A stretch of 64,000 nucleotides of DNA, taken from the NCBI RefSeq assembly GCF_037151175.1, contig NZ_JBBCOR010000004.1, forward strand, positions 62,001 to 126,000, given 5' to 3'. The DNA comes from Asaia sp003994335 (lineage in GTDB: Bacteria > Pseudomonadota > Alphaproteobacteria > Acetobacterales > Acetobacteraceae). Position numbers and translations under genes: made by a program. The first letter of the stretch is position 1. The number at the start of each line of letters is the position of its first letter. Under the pieces are notes generated by a model. The model ran no database searches, was not told where the DNA came from, and saw only the letters and a list, made by a program, of their open reading frames with translations. This document shows, piece by piece, positions 32,478-41,197 of this stretch.

Positions 32478-33128
32478 ATGAAGTTATGGCACAGTGTCTC
32501 TATGTCAGCGATTCCGGATCAGCTCCCTCCGCCAACTGCGGAAACACTGCGCGAGGCGGCCCTGCGTCATCTGGCGCGCTTTGCCGCGACCGAACAAGGC
32601 CTGACCCAGATCCTTGACCGTGCCGTGATGCGCTGGGCGCGTAGATATGCCAGCCAGGGTGGAGAGAGCGAGCGGATCGAGGCGCAGCGCGTGGCCAGCC
32701 GCGCCATGATCGACGCCATTGTGGGCGATATGCGGCGAATAGGTGCGCTGGATGACGCAGCTTTTGCGCGATCGCGCTCGAAAACTCTGACGCGTACCGG
32801 TCGGTCCCGCCGTGCCGTCGCTGCCAGCCTTGCCCAGAAGGGAATCGATGCTGAAACGCTTGGCGAAGCGATGGAGGAGGCGTTGGGTCACCGGCATGAC
32901 GAGAGTGCCAGAGAGCACGAACTGGGTGCCGCGCTCATCCTGGCACGCAAGCGCCGTCTGGGCCCGTTCCGTCGTGAGGATGCGGATGAAGCATCGGGCC
33001 CGGAACAACACCAGCGGGCTCTCGCTGTGTTCGCCCGCGCGGGCTTTGGTCGTGAGGTGGCCGAGCAAGCGCTCTCCCTTGATCTGTCAGAAGCGGAGGA
33101 TCGCGTCATGGCGCTGAAATCGTCATGA
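32478..33128 (+). CDS. recX: RecX regulatory protein
   Basis: 216 residues of tandem three-helix repeats. REAALRHLARFAATEQGLTQ opens, then MRRIGALDDAAFARSRSKTL, TGRSRRAVAASLAQKGIDAE and a last repeat with VFARAGFGREVAEQALSL. RecX binds RecA filaments and limits their growth. Start is 32478 or 32502; neither has a good ribosome site. recA is not in the window. Overlaps the next gene by 4 bp. Confidence 0.88.
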   Translation: MKLWHSVSMSAIPDQLPPPTAETLREAALRHLARFAATEQGLTQILDRAVMRWARRYASQGGESERIEAQRVASRAMIDAIVGDMRRIGALDDAAFARSRSKTLTRTGRSRRAVAASLAQKGIDAETLGEAMEEALGHRHDESAREHELGAALILARKRRLGPFRREDADEASGPEQHQRALAVFARAGFGREVAEQALSLDLSEAEDRVMALKSS

Positions 33129-33634
33129 AGAAAATGGCTCTTGGATTTGGCTTTTGTCTCAGTCTCGCGGCCTGCGGCGGTGGTCCGAGAGAGTACAGCC
33201 GTGCGAGTTTCAATGGCCCCCTGCAATGCGCCCCTTATGCCCGTGCCAAGACGGGCGTCGCGCTCTACGGTGCCGCTGCCTCATGGTGGCGGGGAGCATC
33301 GGGTAAATACAGACGCACCCAGACCCCGGCGCAGGGTGAAATCCTCGTGTTTCGCTCCACCGGACGGCTGCCTTCGGGTCATGTATCGGTGGTGCGCAGC
33401 ACGGTATCCTCGCGTAAGATCCTTGTTGAACATGCCAATTGGGAGCCAGGGCGTATCGATCGCTCCGTACCCGTCATCGATGTCTCCCGCGATAATGACT
33501 GGTCACTGGTGAGGGTCTATTGGGCCCCCATCAAAAATCTGGGGTCACGCGCTTATCCGACCTATGGCTTTATCGTACCGCGCGACCTTGATGATATTGC
33601 CCGCTTGCAAGAGACGCCTGATCACGCCATGTGA
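33125..33634 (+). CDS. CHAP-domain lipoprotein (putative peptidoglycan amidase)
   Basis: 169 residues. Signal peptide with lipobox LAAC at residues 14-17. The CHAP fold has the catalytic Cys in LQCAPYAR (near residue 35), then PAQGEILVFRS and the His in SGHVSVVR, followed by VEHANW with a third acidic/polar residue position. CHAP enzymes cut stem peptides or amide bonds in peptidoglycan. Host gene, not part of the phage island. Coupled to recX by ATGA. Confidence 0.85.
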   Translation: MKKMALGFGFCLSLAACGGGPREYSRASFNGPLQCAPYARAKTGVALYGAAASWWRGASGKYRRTQTPAQGEILVFRSTGRLPSGHVSVVRSTVSSRKILVEHANWEPGRIDRSVPVIDVSRDNDWSLVRVYWAPIKNLGSRAYPTYGFIVPRDLDDIARLQETPDHAM

Positions 33635-33685
33635 GAAGCAAGAGACAAGACGGCGAGACGACCCCGTCGCACAAGGAGAGAGATT

Positions 33686-33958
33686 ATGGGTAGCATGAGT
33701 CCCCTGCACTGGCTGATAGTGCTCGCCGTTGTGCTCATCCTGTTTGGCGGTGGCAGCAAGATCAGCGGCCTGATGGGTGACTTCGCGAAGGGGATCAAAT
33801 CCTTCAAGAAGAACATGGCCGAGGATGAGTCCATGGAGCCGAACCAGGCCCATACCCAGCGAAACGGACAGATTTCGCCGCCGCCTCAGAGCGGGGTGCA
33901 GCAGCCTCATTACACATCTCCCGTTTCGAGCGGCAATGTGAACAACGTCAATCACTGA
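33686..33958 (+). CDS. tatA: Sec-independent protein translocase TatA
   Basis: 90 residues: an N-terminal TM helix (PLHWLIVLAVVLILFGGG), the conserved hinge and FAKGIKSFKKNMAEDE amphipathic helix, then a polar Gln/Asn-rich tail. It forms the pore of the Tat system that exports folded cofactor proteins such as the Tat-tagged subunit encoded at 24864. tatB and tatC are not adjacent here, which is normal for some Acetobacteraceae. AGGAGAG precedes the ATG. Confidence 0.93.
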   Translation: MGSMSPLHWLIVLAVVLILFGGGSKISGLMGDFAKGIKSFKKNMAEDESMEPNQAHTQRNGQISPPPQSGVQQPHYTSPVSSGNVNNVNH

Positions 33959-33965
33959 GCTTGTC

Positions 33966-34583
33966 ATGACCCAGTTTTCGGATCGTCTCTGGTCAGAGGC
34001 GGTGCAGGACGTCATCCAGGCCGGGGAGCGTATGGACCAGCGTGGCTGGGTGCCGGCGACGGCTGGCAATCTCAGCCGGCGATTGGAAGATGGCCGGATC
34101 GCCATCACCCGCTCAGGCGGGCACAAGGGCTTTCTGACCGTGCCGGACGTGATCGAGATCGATCCCGCGGGACGTCCGATCAATCCTATGCAGAAATCCA
34201 GCGCAGAGACGCTTCTGCATACGCAGCTTTATGCCGCTGATCCATCGATCGGGGCTGTATTGCACGGTCATTCCGTGGCCGCCACCGTGCTGTCCATGGC
34301 GCTTGCCGGATCGTCGCTGACCCTGGCTGGGTACGAGCTGCTCAAGGTGTTCGAAGGGCAATCGACCCATGATACGGCGATCGACGTGCCTGTGTTCGAC
34401 AATGATCAGGATATCGCCCGTCTCGCTACGGTGGTTGCTCCGCGTCTCGGGGCAATGCCCGCCGGATACATCATCCGTGGGCATGGTGTTTATGTCTGGG
34501 GGCGGGACATGAAAATGGCCCTCGCCCGTCTCGAAGGGCTGGAGTTCCTGCTGGCCTGCGAACTCGAAAGGCGGAAATCATGA
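33966..34583 (+). CDS. mtnB: Methylthioribulose-1-phosphate dehydratase
   Basis: 205 residues of the class II aldolase/adducin fold. GWVPATAGNLSRRL and ITRSGGHKGFLT at the substrate site, metal ligands in GAVLHGHSVAATVL and in GHGVYVWGRDMK. Catalyses dehydration of methylthioribulose-1-phosphate in the methionine salvage pathway. Its stop overlaps mtnD by ATGA. Confidence 0.93.
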   Translation: MTQFSDRLWSEAVQDVIQAGERMDQRGWVPATAGNLSRRLEDGRIAITRSGGHKGFLTVPDVIEIDPAGRPINPMQKSSAETLLHTQLYAADPSIGAVLHGHSVAATVLSMALAGSSLTLAGYELLKVFEGQSTHDTAIDVPVFDNDQDIARLATVVAPRLGAMPAGYIIRGHGVYVWGRDMKMALARLEGLEFLLACELERRKS

Positions 34584-35137
34584 GCCGACTGACGATCTAT
34601 CGCGATGACGCGCCGGAAACCGTGCTGCTCGACACGGAAAACCCGCGCGAGATTGCCGAGACCCTGCGCCCTCTGAATGTCCGTTTCGAGCGTTGGCGGG
34701 CCCCCGTCACTCCGGCCAAGGATGCCCCGCCGGAGCAGATCCTGGAGGCTTACCGCCCGTATCTGGACGGGCTGATGGGGGAAACCGGTGCGGGTAGCGC
34801 CGATGTGGTCCGCTTTGACCGCAACACGCCCCAGATCGCTGCGATGCGGGAAAAATATCTCTCCGAGCACACGCATAGTGAAGATGAGGTGCGGTTCTTC
34901 GTGCACGGTCAGGGCGCGTTCGTCCTGCATGTGGGCGACAAGGTGTATTCGGTGCTTTGCGTGCAGGGCGACCTGATCTCGGTGCCTGAAGGCACCCCGC
35001 ACTGGTTCGATGCCGGACTCAATCCCGATGTGGTGGCGCTTCGCGTCTTCACCGACACGACGGGTTGGATCGCTGAATACACAGGTGACGAGATTGCCCG
35101 CCGCTTTCCCGTGACCATTCCGGACATTGCTGCATGA
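34580..35137 (+). CDS. mtnD: Acireductone dioxygenase
   Basis: 185-residue cupin. The metal site is intact: EHTHSEDEVRFFVHGQG supplies His, His, Glu, and GTPHWFDAG the third His. It splits acireductone to the methionine precursor keto acid and formate (Fe form). The order mtnB-mtnD-mtnC with 4-bp overlaps suggests tightly coupled expression. Confidence 0.95.
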   Translation: MSRLTIYRDDAPETVLLDTENPREIAETLRPLNVRFERWRAPVTPAKDAPPEQILEAYRPYLDGLMGETGAGSADVVRFDRNTPQIAAMREKYLSEHTHSEDEVRFFVHGQGAFVLHVGDKVYSVLCVQGDLISVPEGTPHWFDAGLNPDVVALRVFTDTTGWIAEYTGDEIARRFPVTIPDIAA

Positions 35138-35826
35138 GCACCATCCGCCTGATCCTTCTTGATATCGAAGGCACAACCCTGCCGATCTCCTTCGTGAAGG
35201 ATGTGCTTTTTCCCTATTCCGACAGGGTCATGCCGGAGCTGCTGCGTCAGCAGGCCGGTAATCCGCTGGTCAGGGTGGCGCTGGCTGATATCGATGCCGC
35301 CAATCCCGGCTGCGATCCGGTTGCCCAGCTTCATGACTGGACCATCCGGGACGAGAAGGTAGCCCCCCTGAAATCCCTCCAGGGCCTCGCCTGGAAAACG
35401 GGTTTCGAGTCCGGTGAGCTCAAGGCACGTCTCTATCCAGATGTGCCGCCTGCGCTGAAAGCCTGGCATCAGGCAGGCCTGCGTCTGGCGGTTTATTCCT
35501 CTGGGTCGGCCAGCGCGCAGCGCCTGCTATACGGCTACTCCGATGCGGGCGATCTGACGGGGTTGTTCGAGGCGTTCTACGATCTGGACATCGGGGGAAA
35601 GAAGATCGCGGAGAGTTACCGCGAGATCGCCCAGCGCGCGGGTGTGACCCCGGCTGAAATCCTGTTCCTGTCCGATATCGGAGCAGAACTCGATGCCGCC
35701 GCCGAAGCCGGGCTCAAGACCTGCCAGCTGGTCCGCAAGGAAGATGGCACGACCCCGCATCATGGAGCGCGGCAGGCTTCTGATTTCGCTGAGGTCAGCC
35801 AGTATTTTGCACTGCCCGTCTCATGA
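35134..35826 (+). CDS. mtnC: Enolase-phosphatase E1
   Basis: 230-residue HAD-superfamily enzyme: DIEGTTLPISFVKD (first Asp and conserved GTT), VYSSGSASAQRLL (motif II Ser), LFEAFYDLDIGGKKIAESY (with the Lys) and ILFLSDIGAELDAA (final acidic pair). It enolises then dephosphorylates the diketo intermediate. Overlaps mtnD and ribF by 4 bp. Confidence 0.95.
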   Translation: MSTIRLILLDIEGTTLPISFVKDVLFPYSDRVMPELLRQQAGNPLVRVALADIDAANPGCDPVAQLHDWTIRDEKVAPLKSLQGLAWKTGFESGELKARLYPDVPPALKAWHQAGLRLAVYSSGSASAQRLLYGYSDAGDLTGLFEAFYDLDIGGKKIAESYREIAQRAGVTPAEILFLSDIGAELDAAAEAGLKTCQLVRKEDGTTPHHGARQASDFAEVSQYFALPVS

Positions 35827-36752
35827 CCCTGTACGAGGACTGGACGGCGATCCCGCCTGAGGCGCGCGGCGCCGCCGTCGCCCTCGGCAATTTCGATGGG
35901 GTGCATCTCGGGCATCGGCATTTGCTGCGCTCGCTCCATACGGCCCGCCCCGAGCTGCCGCTTGGCGCAGTGACATTCGAGCCCCATCCTCGCGAGTTCT
36001 TCCGACCGCAGGATCCACCGTTACGCCTCATGCTGCCCGAAATCCGGGCGCGTATCCTGCAAGAGCAGGGCGCGCAGCGTGTCTTCCAGCTCCGCTTCGA
36101 TGCGGATTTCAGCCATCTCAGCCCCGACGCTTTCGTTGAATCTGTGCTCGACCGGGCGCTCGGTGTGAAACATGTCGCCTGTGGTCCGGATTTTGCCTTC
36201 GGGCATCGACGTGCAGGCAGCATTGCCTATCTGGGACACAAGCTCGAGACGCTCGGGATCGGCCTGACCATCGTCCCTCCATTGACCGATATTGGCGGCC
36301 CTTTTTCTTCCTCGCGTATCCGGCGCCTGTTGCAGGAGGGCTATCCCGAGCGCGCTGCGGAAGAACTCGGTCGCCCCTGGTTTATCGCCGGGGGTGTCGC
36401 CCATGGCGACAAGCGTGGTCGTCTGCTCGGCTTTCCTACGGCCAACATCCCCCTTGGGCGGCATATCGAGCCTGCACGCGGTGTCTATGCCGTGACGATA
36501 CGCCATCCCGATGGGCGCGTGACCCGCGGCGTTGCAAATATTGGCCGACGCCCGACCATCAATGACGGGCAGGAGAGCCGCCTCGAGGTACATATCTTCG
36601 ATGTGAGCGAGGATCTCTACGGCCAGACACTGGAGGTCAGCCTGCACAAGCTTCTGCGCGAGGAGCGACGTTTCGAAGGGCTTGATGCGCTCAAGGCCCA
36701 GATTGCCGAAGACGCCGCCAGCGCTCGCATCGTTCTCTCAACCCTTTCCTGA
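35823..36752 (+). CDS. ribF: Bifunctional riboflavin kinase / FAD synthetase
   Basis: 309 residues. N-terminal FMN adenylyltransferase with LGNFDGVHLGHRHLL (GxFDxxHxGH), ISSS-type loop PFSSSRIRRLLQEG and FAFGHRRAG. C-terminal riboflavin kinase with RGRLLGFPTANI, ARGVYAVTI and GRRPTIND. Supplies FMN and FAD for the many flavoenzymes. Coupled to mtnC. Confidence 0.95.
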   Translation: MTLYEDWTAIPPEARGAAVALGNFDGVHLGHRHLLRSLHTARPELPLGAVTFEPHPREFFRPQDPPLRLMLPEIRARILQEQGAQRVFQLRFDADFSHLSPDAFVESVLDRALGVKHVACGPDFAFGHRRAGSIAYLGHKLETLGIGLTIVPPLTDIGGPFSSSRIRRLLQEGYPERAAEELGRPWFIAGGVAHGDKRGRLLGFPTANIPLGRHIEPARGVYAVTIRHPDGRVTRGVANIGRRPTINDGQESRLEVHIFDVSEDLYGQTLEVSLHKLLREERRFEGLDALKAQIAEDAASARIVLSTLS

Positions 36753-36776
36753 TCCTGCGGGTGTCGGAAATGCCCG

Positions 36777-37208
36777 TTGTCTGACACGCCTCTGATATCG
36801 GGCATAAATCACGTGACGCTCTGCGTAGGTGATCTTGAGCGTTCCATCCGCTTTTATCGCGATCTTTTGGGCTGCGTCCTGCGGGCTCGATGGGGCAAGG
36901 GGGCGTATCTAGAGGCAGGGGCCCTCTGGCTGTGTCTTGAGGTGCGTTCGGAGGCAATTCTGCCGGACGGTTCGGACGATTCTCATCTTGCCTTCAGCGT
37001 CGAGCAGGATGGTTTTACGGTACTTTGTGCCAGGCTGAGCGGAAAGGTGGCGCGCTGGAAGGAAAACAGGAGCGAAGGCGACTCGCTCTATTTCCTCGAC
37101 CCCGATGGGCATAAACTCGAGATTCATGTTGGCACTTTGGCGACCCGCATGAGGGCCTGGCGTGATCGGCCCCCTAAGGGGCTGGTCATTCAGTCTCCAG
37201 AGGACTGA
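36777..37208 (+). CDS. fosA: FosA-type fosfomycin glutathione transferase
   Basis: 143 residues from a TTG start (36777); ATG frames nearby are stopped at once. VOC-fold metalloenzyme with metal ligands H12, H70 and E115 (INHVTL, DSHLAF, HKLEIHV). Other FosA-type signatures are YRDLLGCVLRARWGKGAYLE and WKENRSEGDSLYFLDPDGHK. In the family these bind Mn and potassium and add glutathione to fosfomycin. Resistance is not shown by sequence alone; it could be a generic glyoxalase-like protein, but the agreement with FosA is strong. Lies 24 bp after ribF. Confidence 0.85.
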   Translation: MSDTPLISGINHVTLCVGDLERSIRFYRDLLGCVLRARWGKGAYLEAGALWLCLEVRSEAILPDGSDDSHLAFSVEQDGFTVLCARLSGKVARWKENRSEGDSLYFLDPDGHKLEIHVGTLATRMRAWRDRPPKGLVIQSPED

Positions 37209-37247
37209 TACGAACTTGCCTGTTTTGTGAAGTTTTACATGTTTCAC

Positions 37248-37267
37248 TTAACATCGAAAAATGTTAA
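37248..37267. repeat. 7-bp inverted repeat downstream of fosA
   Basis: TTAACAT, six bases, ATGTTAA, in an AT-rich gap between fosA and the small ORF. No T tract follows. May be a regulator site or a weak terminator. Confidence 0.3.
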
Positions 37268-37303
37268 AGATTACTCACGGTTAATGAGGGGTGGGAGTCT
37301 GTC

Positions 37304-37513
37304 ATGTTCGGCGCGATGCAAATGTACCAGATGCAAGCGATGGAACAGCACATCGCCCAAAAGGAATCCCGCAGGAAGGAAAGCGTTTCCCGGCTCGTGC
37401 GACTCAAGGAGTTCCTGCGCCGCGATCTTACGTCACTGGGCTGTCAGATCGATGAGACGTTTGAAAGCGTCTACGCCCCCTCTACTTTTTCGTCCCGTAA
37501 GGGTCTGCGCTGA
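37304..37513 (+). CDS. Small hypothetical protein
   Basis: 69 residues from ATG 37304; upstream GAGGGGTGGGAG offers a ribosome site. Met/Gln-rich N-terminus (MFGAMQMYQMQAMEQHIAQK), then a basic helix with RRKESVSRLVRLKEFLRRDL. No signal or TM segment. No family recognised. The larger frame from 37227 includes the intergenic palindrome in its 5' end and is less likely. Confidence 0.5.
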   Translation: MFGAMQMYQMQAMEQHIAQKESRRKESVSRLVRLKEFLRRDLTSLGCQIDETFESVYAPSTFSSRKGLR

Positions 37514-37557
37514 GCTTGGTATATAGGGGCAAGTACGGTCGGAAGCAGTCTTTGTCC

Positions 37558-37980
37558 TCAGTTCACCACCGTGCAGAATGCCGGGCTACGCGTTGTTCTG
37601 AAGAACTCCCTCCCGCGCAACATGTAGATGAATTCGACTGTGACGTTACCTTCCATCAGAAATTTCATGTTGGTTGAGCAATAGCGCTCAGTATCGGCAT
37701 TCGTAATCATGCGCTTGAGCTCAGTTTCGGAAAAATTGAAGATCGCCTCGTCTGCCACATGGGTGAGGGCAATCGTCTCGACGATCTTGCGTCCTTCACG
37801 TCGTAGCGAGAGGATCGTCACCATTTCGTTATCCCTGAGCGGCGTCTTCTCATTCATCAGTGTGACGAACCGGTCCAGCACCCGGATCGACATCTGAGGA
37901 GGTGTCAGGCTGGTTTGTGCGTCGGCATTGACTGGGCCGCCTGGAAGCAGAAGCAGGGCGGCAGCCACGACTATTTTCAT
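37558..37980 (-). CDS. Predicted exported protein, unknown
   Basis: 140 residues from ATG 37980 with an N-terminal signal MKIVVAAALLLLPGGPVNAD. Mature domain about 115 residues, with SIRVLDRFVTLMNEKTPLRD, FNFSETELKRMITNADTERY and two Cys that may form a disulfide. No family recognised. The frame reaches 38082 but the extra N-terminus has no ribosome site. Convergent with the small ORF at 37304. Confidence 0.65.
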   Translation of the reverse strand: MKIVVAAALLLLPGGPVNADAQTSLTPPQMSIRVLDRFVTLMNEKTPLRDNEMVTILSLRREGRKIVETIALTHVADEAIFNFSETELKRMITNADTERYCSTNMKFLMEGNVTVEFIYMLRGREFFRTTRSPAFCTVVN

Positions 37981-38308
37981 TCCATGAGTCCGTATTGAGT
38001 TATTATTGCGATGATGCATGGGAGTAGGCACCGTCAATGAATGAATAAAGCGTGTAGATGGCAGAAAGCTTGATCCAAGCACCTGCCATTATCCCGGTGG
38101 GCATCTCGCTCGGGTCATTCGCCCTCGCTGCCCCTGCGAGGGCGAGGGCGAGGCGGCATGACGCCACCAGCGTCGGCGGCCGGTTTTCAGCACAATTTGA
38201 CGGGCCGAAGCGACCCAATTGTGAGTCCTTGCCAACCCTGCGCTCTTGACCCTTTGCCCCGCATCTTCGCATAACTCCCGGTTCCCTGACTCCGTCGAAT
38301 GATCGAAG
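37981..38308. other. Intergenic region upstream of ileS
   Basis: 328 bp with no convincing gene. Contains a stem CCCTCGC (38122-38128) and GCGAGGG (38136-38142) in a GC-rich stretch, then a sigma-70-like promoter TTGACC (38246-38251), 18 bp, CATAAC (38270-38275) ahead of ileS. I see no T-box leader. Confidence 0.4.
38246..38275 (+). promoter_or_regulatory. Candidate promoter of ileS operon
   Basis: TTGACC, 18-bp spacer, CATAAC; 34 bp upstream of the ileS start. Five of six -35 positions agree. Confidence 0.35.
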
Positions 38309-41197
38309 ATGCCTGATTCCAAAAGCCCCGATCCTCAGGACCGTTATCGCGACACGGTCTTTCTGCCCCGCACCAGCTTTCCGATGCGCGGCAATCTGCC
38401 CACGCGCGAGCCGGAAATCCTGGCGCGCTGGGAGTCGATGGGACTTGATGAGAAGATTATAGAGGCAGGGCAGGGCAAGCCTGTCTTTACCCTGCATGAC
38501 GGCCCGCCCTACGCCAATGGCCATCTGCATATCGGTCACGCGCTCAACAAGATCAACAAGGACGTGGTCAATCGCGCCCAGCGCATGAATGGCGCGCGTG
38601 TGCGTTATGTGCCCGGCTGGGATTGTCACGGCCTGCCGATCGAATGGCGCGTCGAGGAAGAATATCGCAAGGCGGGCAAGAACAAGGACGACGTTCCGGT
38701 CCTGCAGTTTCGCGCAGAGTGCCGCGACTATGCGCGTCGCTGGCTCGACATCCAGGCCGAGGAATTCAAGAGGCTTGGCATCCAGGGCGAGTGGAAGAAC
38801 CGATACGCCACCATGGATTTCTCGTCGGAATCCGCGATCGTCCGCGAGATCGGCAAATTCCTGCTCAATGGTGGTCTCTATCGCGGCCTACGCCCGGTGA
38901 TGTGGAGCCCGGTCGAGAAGACGGCTCTCGCCGAGGCCGAGATCGAGTATCACGACATCACTTCCACCACGGTTCACGTGGCTTTCCCGATCGAGGCGGA
39001 TCCGACCCCAGGCCAGGCGCTTCAGGGGGCTTCAGCCGTGATCTGGACGACTACCTCCTGGACCATTCCGGCGAACCGCGCCATCGCGTACGGGCCCGAG
39101 ATCGCCTATGTCGTGCTGCGTGCCGATGTGATGGAAGAAGCCTCCCTCGTGGCGCCGGGATCGCGCTTCCTGGTGGCAGAGGAGCGCGTCGCGGATTTCT
39201 GCAAGCAGGCAGGCATCCAGGACCATCATATTCTCTACACCCTGCCCGGAGAGGCGCTTGAGGGTACGATCTGCGCCCATCCCCTGCGTGGCTGCGGCTA
39301 TGAGTTCGACGTCCCTATGCTTCCCGGCGATTTCGTGACCACCGATGCCGGTACGGGTCTCGTGCATATGGCACCGGCCCATGGCCAGGACGACTTCCTG
39401 CTCACACGCCAATATGGCATCGAAGTGCCTGAGCTCGTGCAGGATGACGGGACCTATGCTCCCTGGGTGCCGCATTTTGCCGGTATCCATGTGTTCAAGG
39501 CGGCCGATCCGGTCTGTGCGGCCCTCACCGAGGCCGCGCAGCGCTGGGCGGCCAATGGCGATGCGGCGGCCGGGCTCGTGGCGCGGTCGAGCATCGTGCA
39601 TTCCTATCCACATTCCTGGCGTTCGCGTAAGCCGATCATCTTTCGTGCTACCCCGCAATGGTTCATCCGCATGGATGGTGACCAGGCCCTTCGTCACAAG
39701 GCGCTTGACGCGCTTGCGGATGTCACCTTCGTGCCGGAGGCTGCGCGCAATCGCCTGACTTCCATGATCGAGCAGCGTCCCGATTGGTGCATCAGCCGCC
39801 AGCGCGCTTGGGGCGTGCCGATTGCCGTCTTCGTCGAGAAGAGCACGGGCGAGGTTTTGCGCGATACCGAAGTCATGCAGCGCGTCGTCGATGCGATGGC
39901 CGAGCATGGCGCCGATATCTGGTACAGCGCCGACCCGGCCTTGTTCCTGGGTGAGGGGCGTGACCCCGCGCAGTATGAGCAGGTATTCGATATCGTCGAT
40001 GTCTGGTTCGAGAGTGGCTCGACGCACAGCTTCGTTCTGGGCGAAGAGGGGTTGAACTTCCCGGCAGATCTCTATCTTGAAGGGTCCGACCAGCATCGTG
40101 GCTGGTTCCAGTCTTCCCTGCTCGAAAGCGTCGGTACGCGCGGCATTGCGCCCATGAAGGCCATTGTGACCAATGGTTTCGTGCTCGATGAGCAAGGGCG
40201 CAAAATGTCCAAGTCGTTGGGCAATGTGATTGCGCCCAAGGAAGTGACCGACAAGCTGGGCGCCGATATCCTGCGTCTCTGGGTCGTCAATTCCGACAGC
40301 AACGAAGATCTGCGTATCGGCAACGAGATTCTCAAGCAGCAGGGCGAACTCTACCGCCGTCTGCGTAACACGCTGCGCTGGCTGCTGGGCGCGCTCGATG
40401 GGTACACCCCCGAAGAGGCGGTGCCGTTCGATCAGCTTCCGGAACTCGAACGCTATATCCTGCATCGCCTGACCGAGCTGGGTGGCCAGATCAAACAGGC
40501 CGTGCATACCCATCAATGGGTCGGCGTCTATCCCATGCTGCACGGGTTCTGCACGACCGATCTCTCGGCGTTCTATTTCGACGTTCGCAAGGATGCGCTT
40601 TATTGTGATGCGCCTTCCTCGCAGCGGCGTCGCGCGGCGCGTACCGTGCTCGATATCCTGCATCGCGCGCTCGCCACCTGGCTCGCACCGGTGCTGGTCT
40701 TCACGGCGGAAGAGGCCTGGACGTCCCGCTTCGGCGAGGACAGCTCAGTTCATCTCCAGAGCTTTCTCGAGCCTGATCCGACCTGGAACGACGCGGCACT
40801 GGGCGAGCGCTGGAACCGCCTCCGCGCCCTGCGCCGCGTGATCACGACCGAACTCGAAGGCGCGCGCCGCGGCGGGGTCATCGGCTCATCGCTCGAGGCG
40901 CGCCTCAGCCTGCCGCTGACGGAACAGGAGCAGGCCGTATTCGGGGATGTGGACTGGGCGGAGCTCGCCATCGTCTCGCAGGCCGATATCCAGCTTCTGA
41001 CCAATGTACCATCGCTCTATATCGATGACGTGGCGACCACGGAGCATGAAGGTATTGTCGGCGCGCATCCTGGCCCGAGTGTGGCCGAGGCCGATGGCAA
41101 CAAATGCCTGCGCTGCTGGCGCGTTCTGCCTGAGGTCGGCAGCCAGACTGCCCATCCGGGGCTGTGCCTGCGTTGCAGCGATGTGGTGTCGATGTGA
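38309..41197 (+). CDS. ileS: Isoleucine-tRNA ligase
   Basis: 962 residues, class I synthetase. HLHIGHALN (HIGH), KMSKSLGN (KMSKS) near residue 635, editing domain between them with TTTSWTIPANRA and GTGLVHMAPAHGQDD. A C-terminal zinc finger has CLRCWRV and CLRCSD. Attaches isoleucine to its tRNA. Overlaps lspA by 4 bp. Length slightly above the E. coli enzyme. Confidence 0.98.
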   Translation: MPDSKSPDPQDRYRDTVFLPRTSFPMRGNLPTREPEILARWESMGLDEKIIEAGQGKPVFTLHDGPPYANGHLHIGHALNKINKDVVNRAQRMNGARVRYVPGWDCHGLPIEWRVEEEYRKAGKNKDDVPVLQFRAECRDYARRWLDIQAEEFKRLGIQGEWKNRYATMDFSSESAIVREIGKFLLNGGLYRGLRPVMWSPVEKTALAEAEIEYHDITSTTVHVAFPIEADPTPGQALQGASAVIWTTTSWTIPANRAIAYGPEIAYVVLRADVMEEASLVAPGSRFLVAEERVADFCKQAGIQDHHILYTLPGEALEGTICAHPLRGCGYEFDVPMLPGDFVTTDAGTGLVHMAPAHGQDDFLLTRQYGIEVPELVQDDGTYAPWVPHFAGIHVFKAADPVCAALTEAAQRWAANGDAAAGLVARSSIVHSYPHSWRSRKPIIFRATPQWFIRMDGDQALRHKALDALADVTFVPEAARNRLTSMIEQRPDWCISRQRAWGVPIAVFVEKSTGEVLRDTEVMQRVVDAMAEHGADIWYSADPALFLGEGRDPAQYEQVFDIVDVWFESGSTHSFVLGEEGLNFPADLYLEGSDQHRGWFQSSLLESVGTRGIAPMKAIVTNGFVLDEQGRKMSKSLGNVIAPKEVTDKLGADILRLWVVNSDSNEDLRIGNEILKQQGELYRRLRNTLRWLLGALDGYTPEEAVPFDQLPELERYILHRLTELGGQIKQAVHTHQWVGVYPMLHGFCTTDLSAFYFDVRKDALYCDAPSSQRRRAARTVLDILHRALATWLAPVLVFTAEEAWTSRFGEDSSVHLQSFLEPDPTWNDAALGERWNRLRALRRVITTELEGARRGGVIGSSLEARLSLPLTEQEQAVFGDVDWAELAIVSQADIQLLTNVPSLYIDDVATTEHEGIVGAHPGPSVAEADGNKCLRCWRVLPEVGSQTAHPGLCLRCSDVVSM

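Noticed and set aside
37227..37526. Frame of 99 codons overlapping the small ORF at 37304
   Set aside because: Includes the intergenic palindrome, no ribosome site; the 69-residue frame has a better one.
39032..40663. Long minus-strand frame of 543 codons inside ileS
   Set aside because: Fully antisense to a complete isoleucine-tRNA ligase; high GC third positions keep the opposite strand open.
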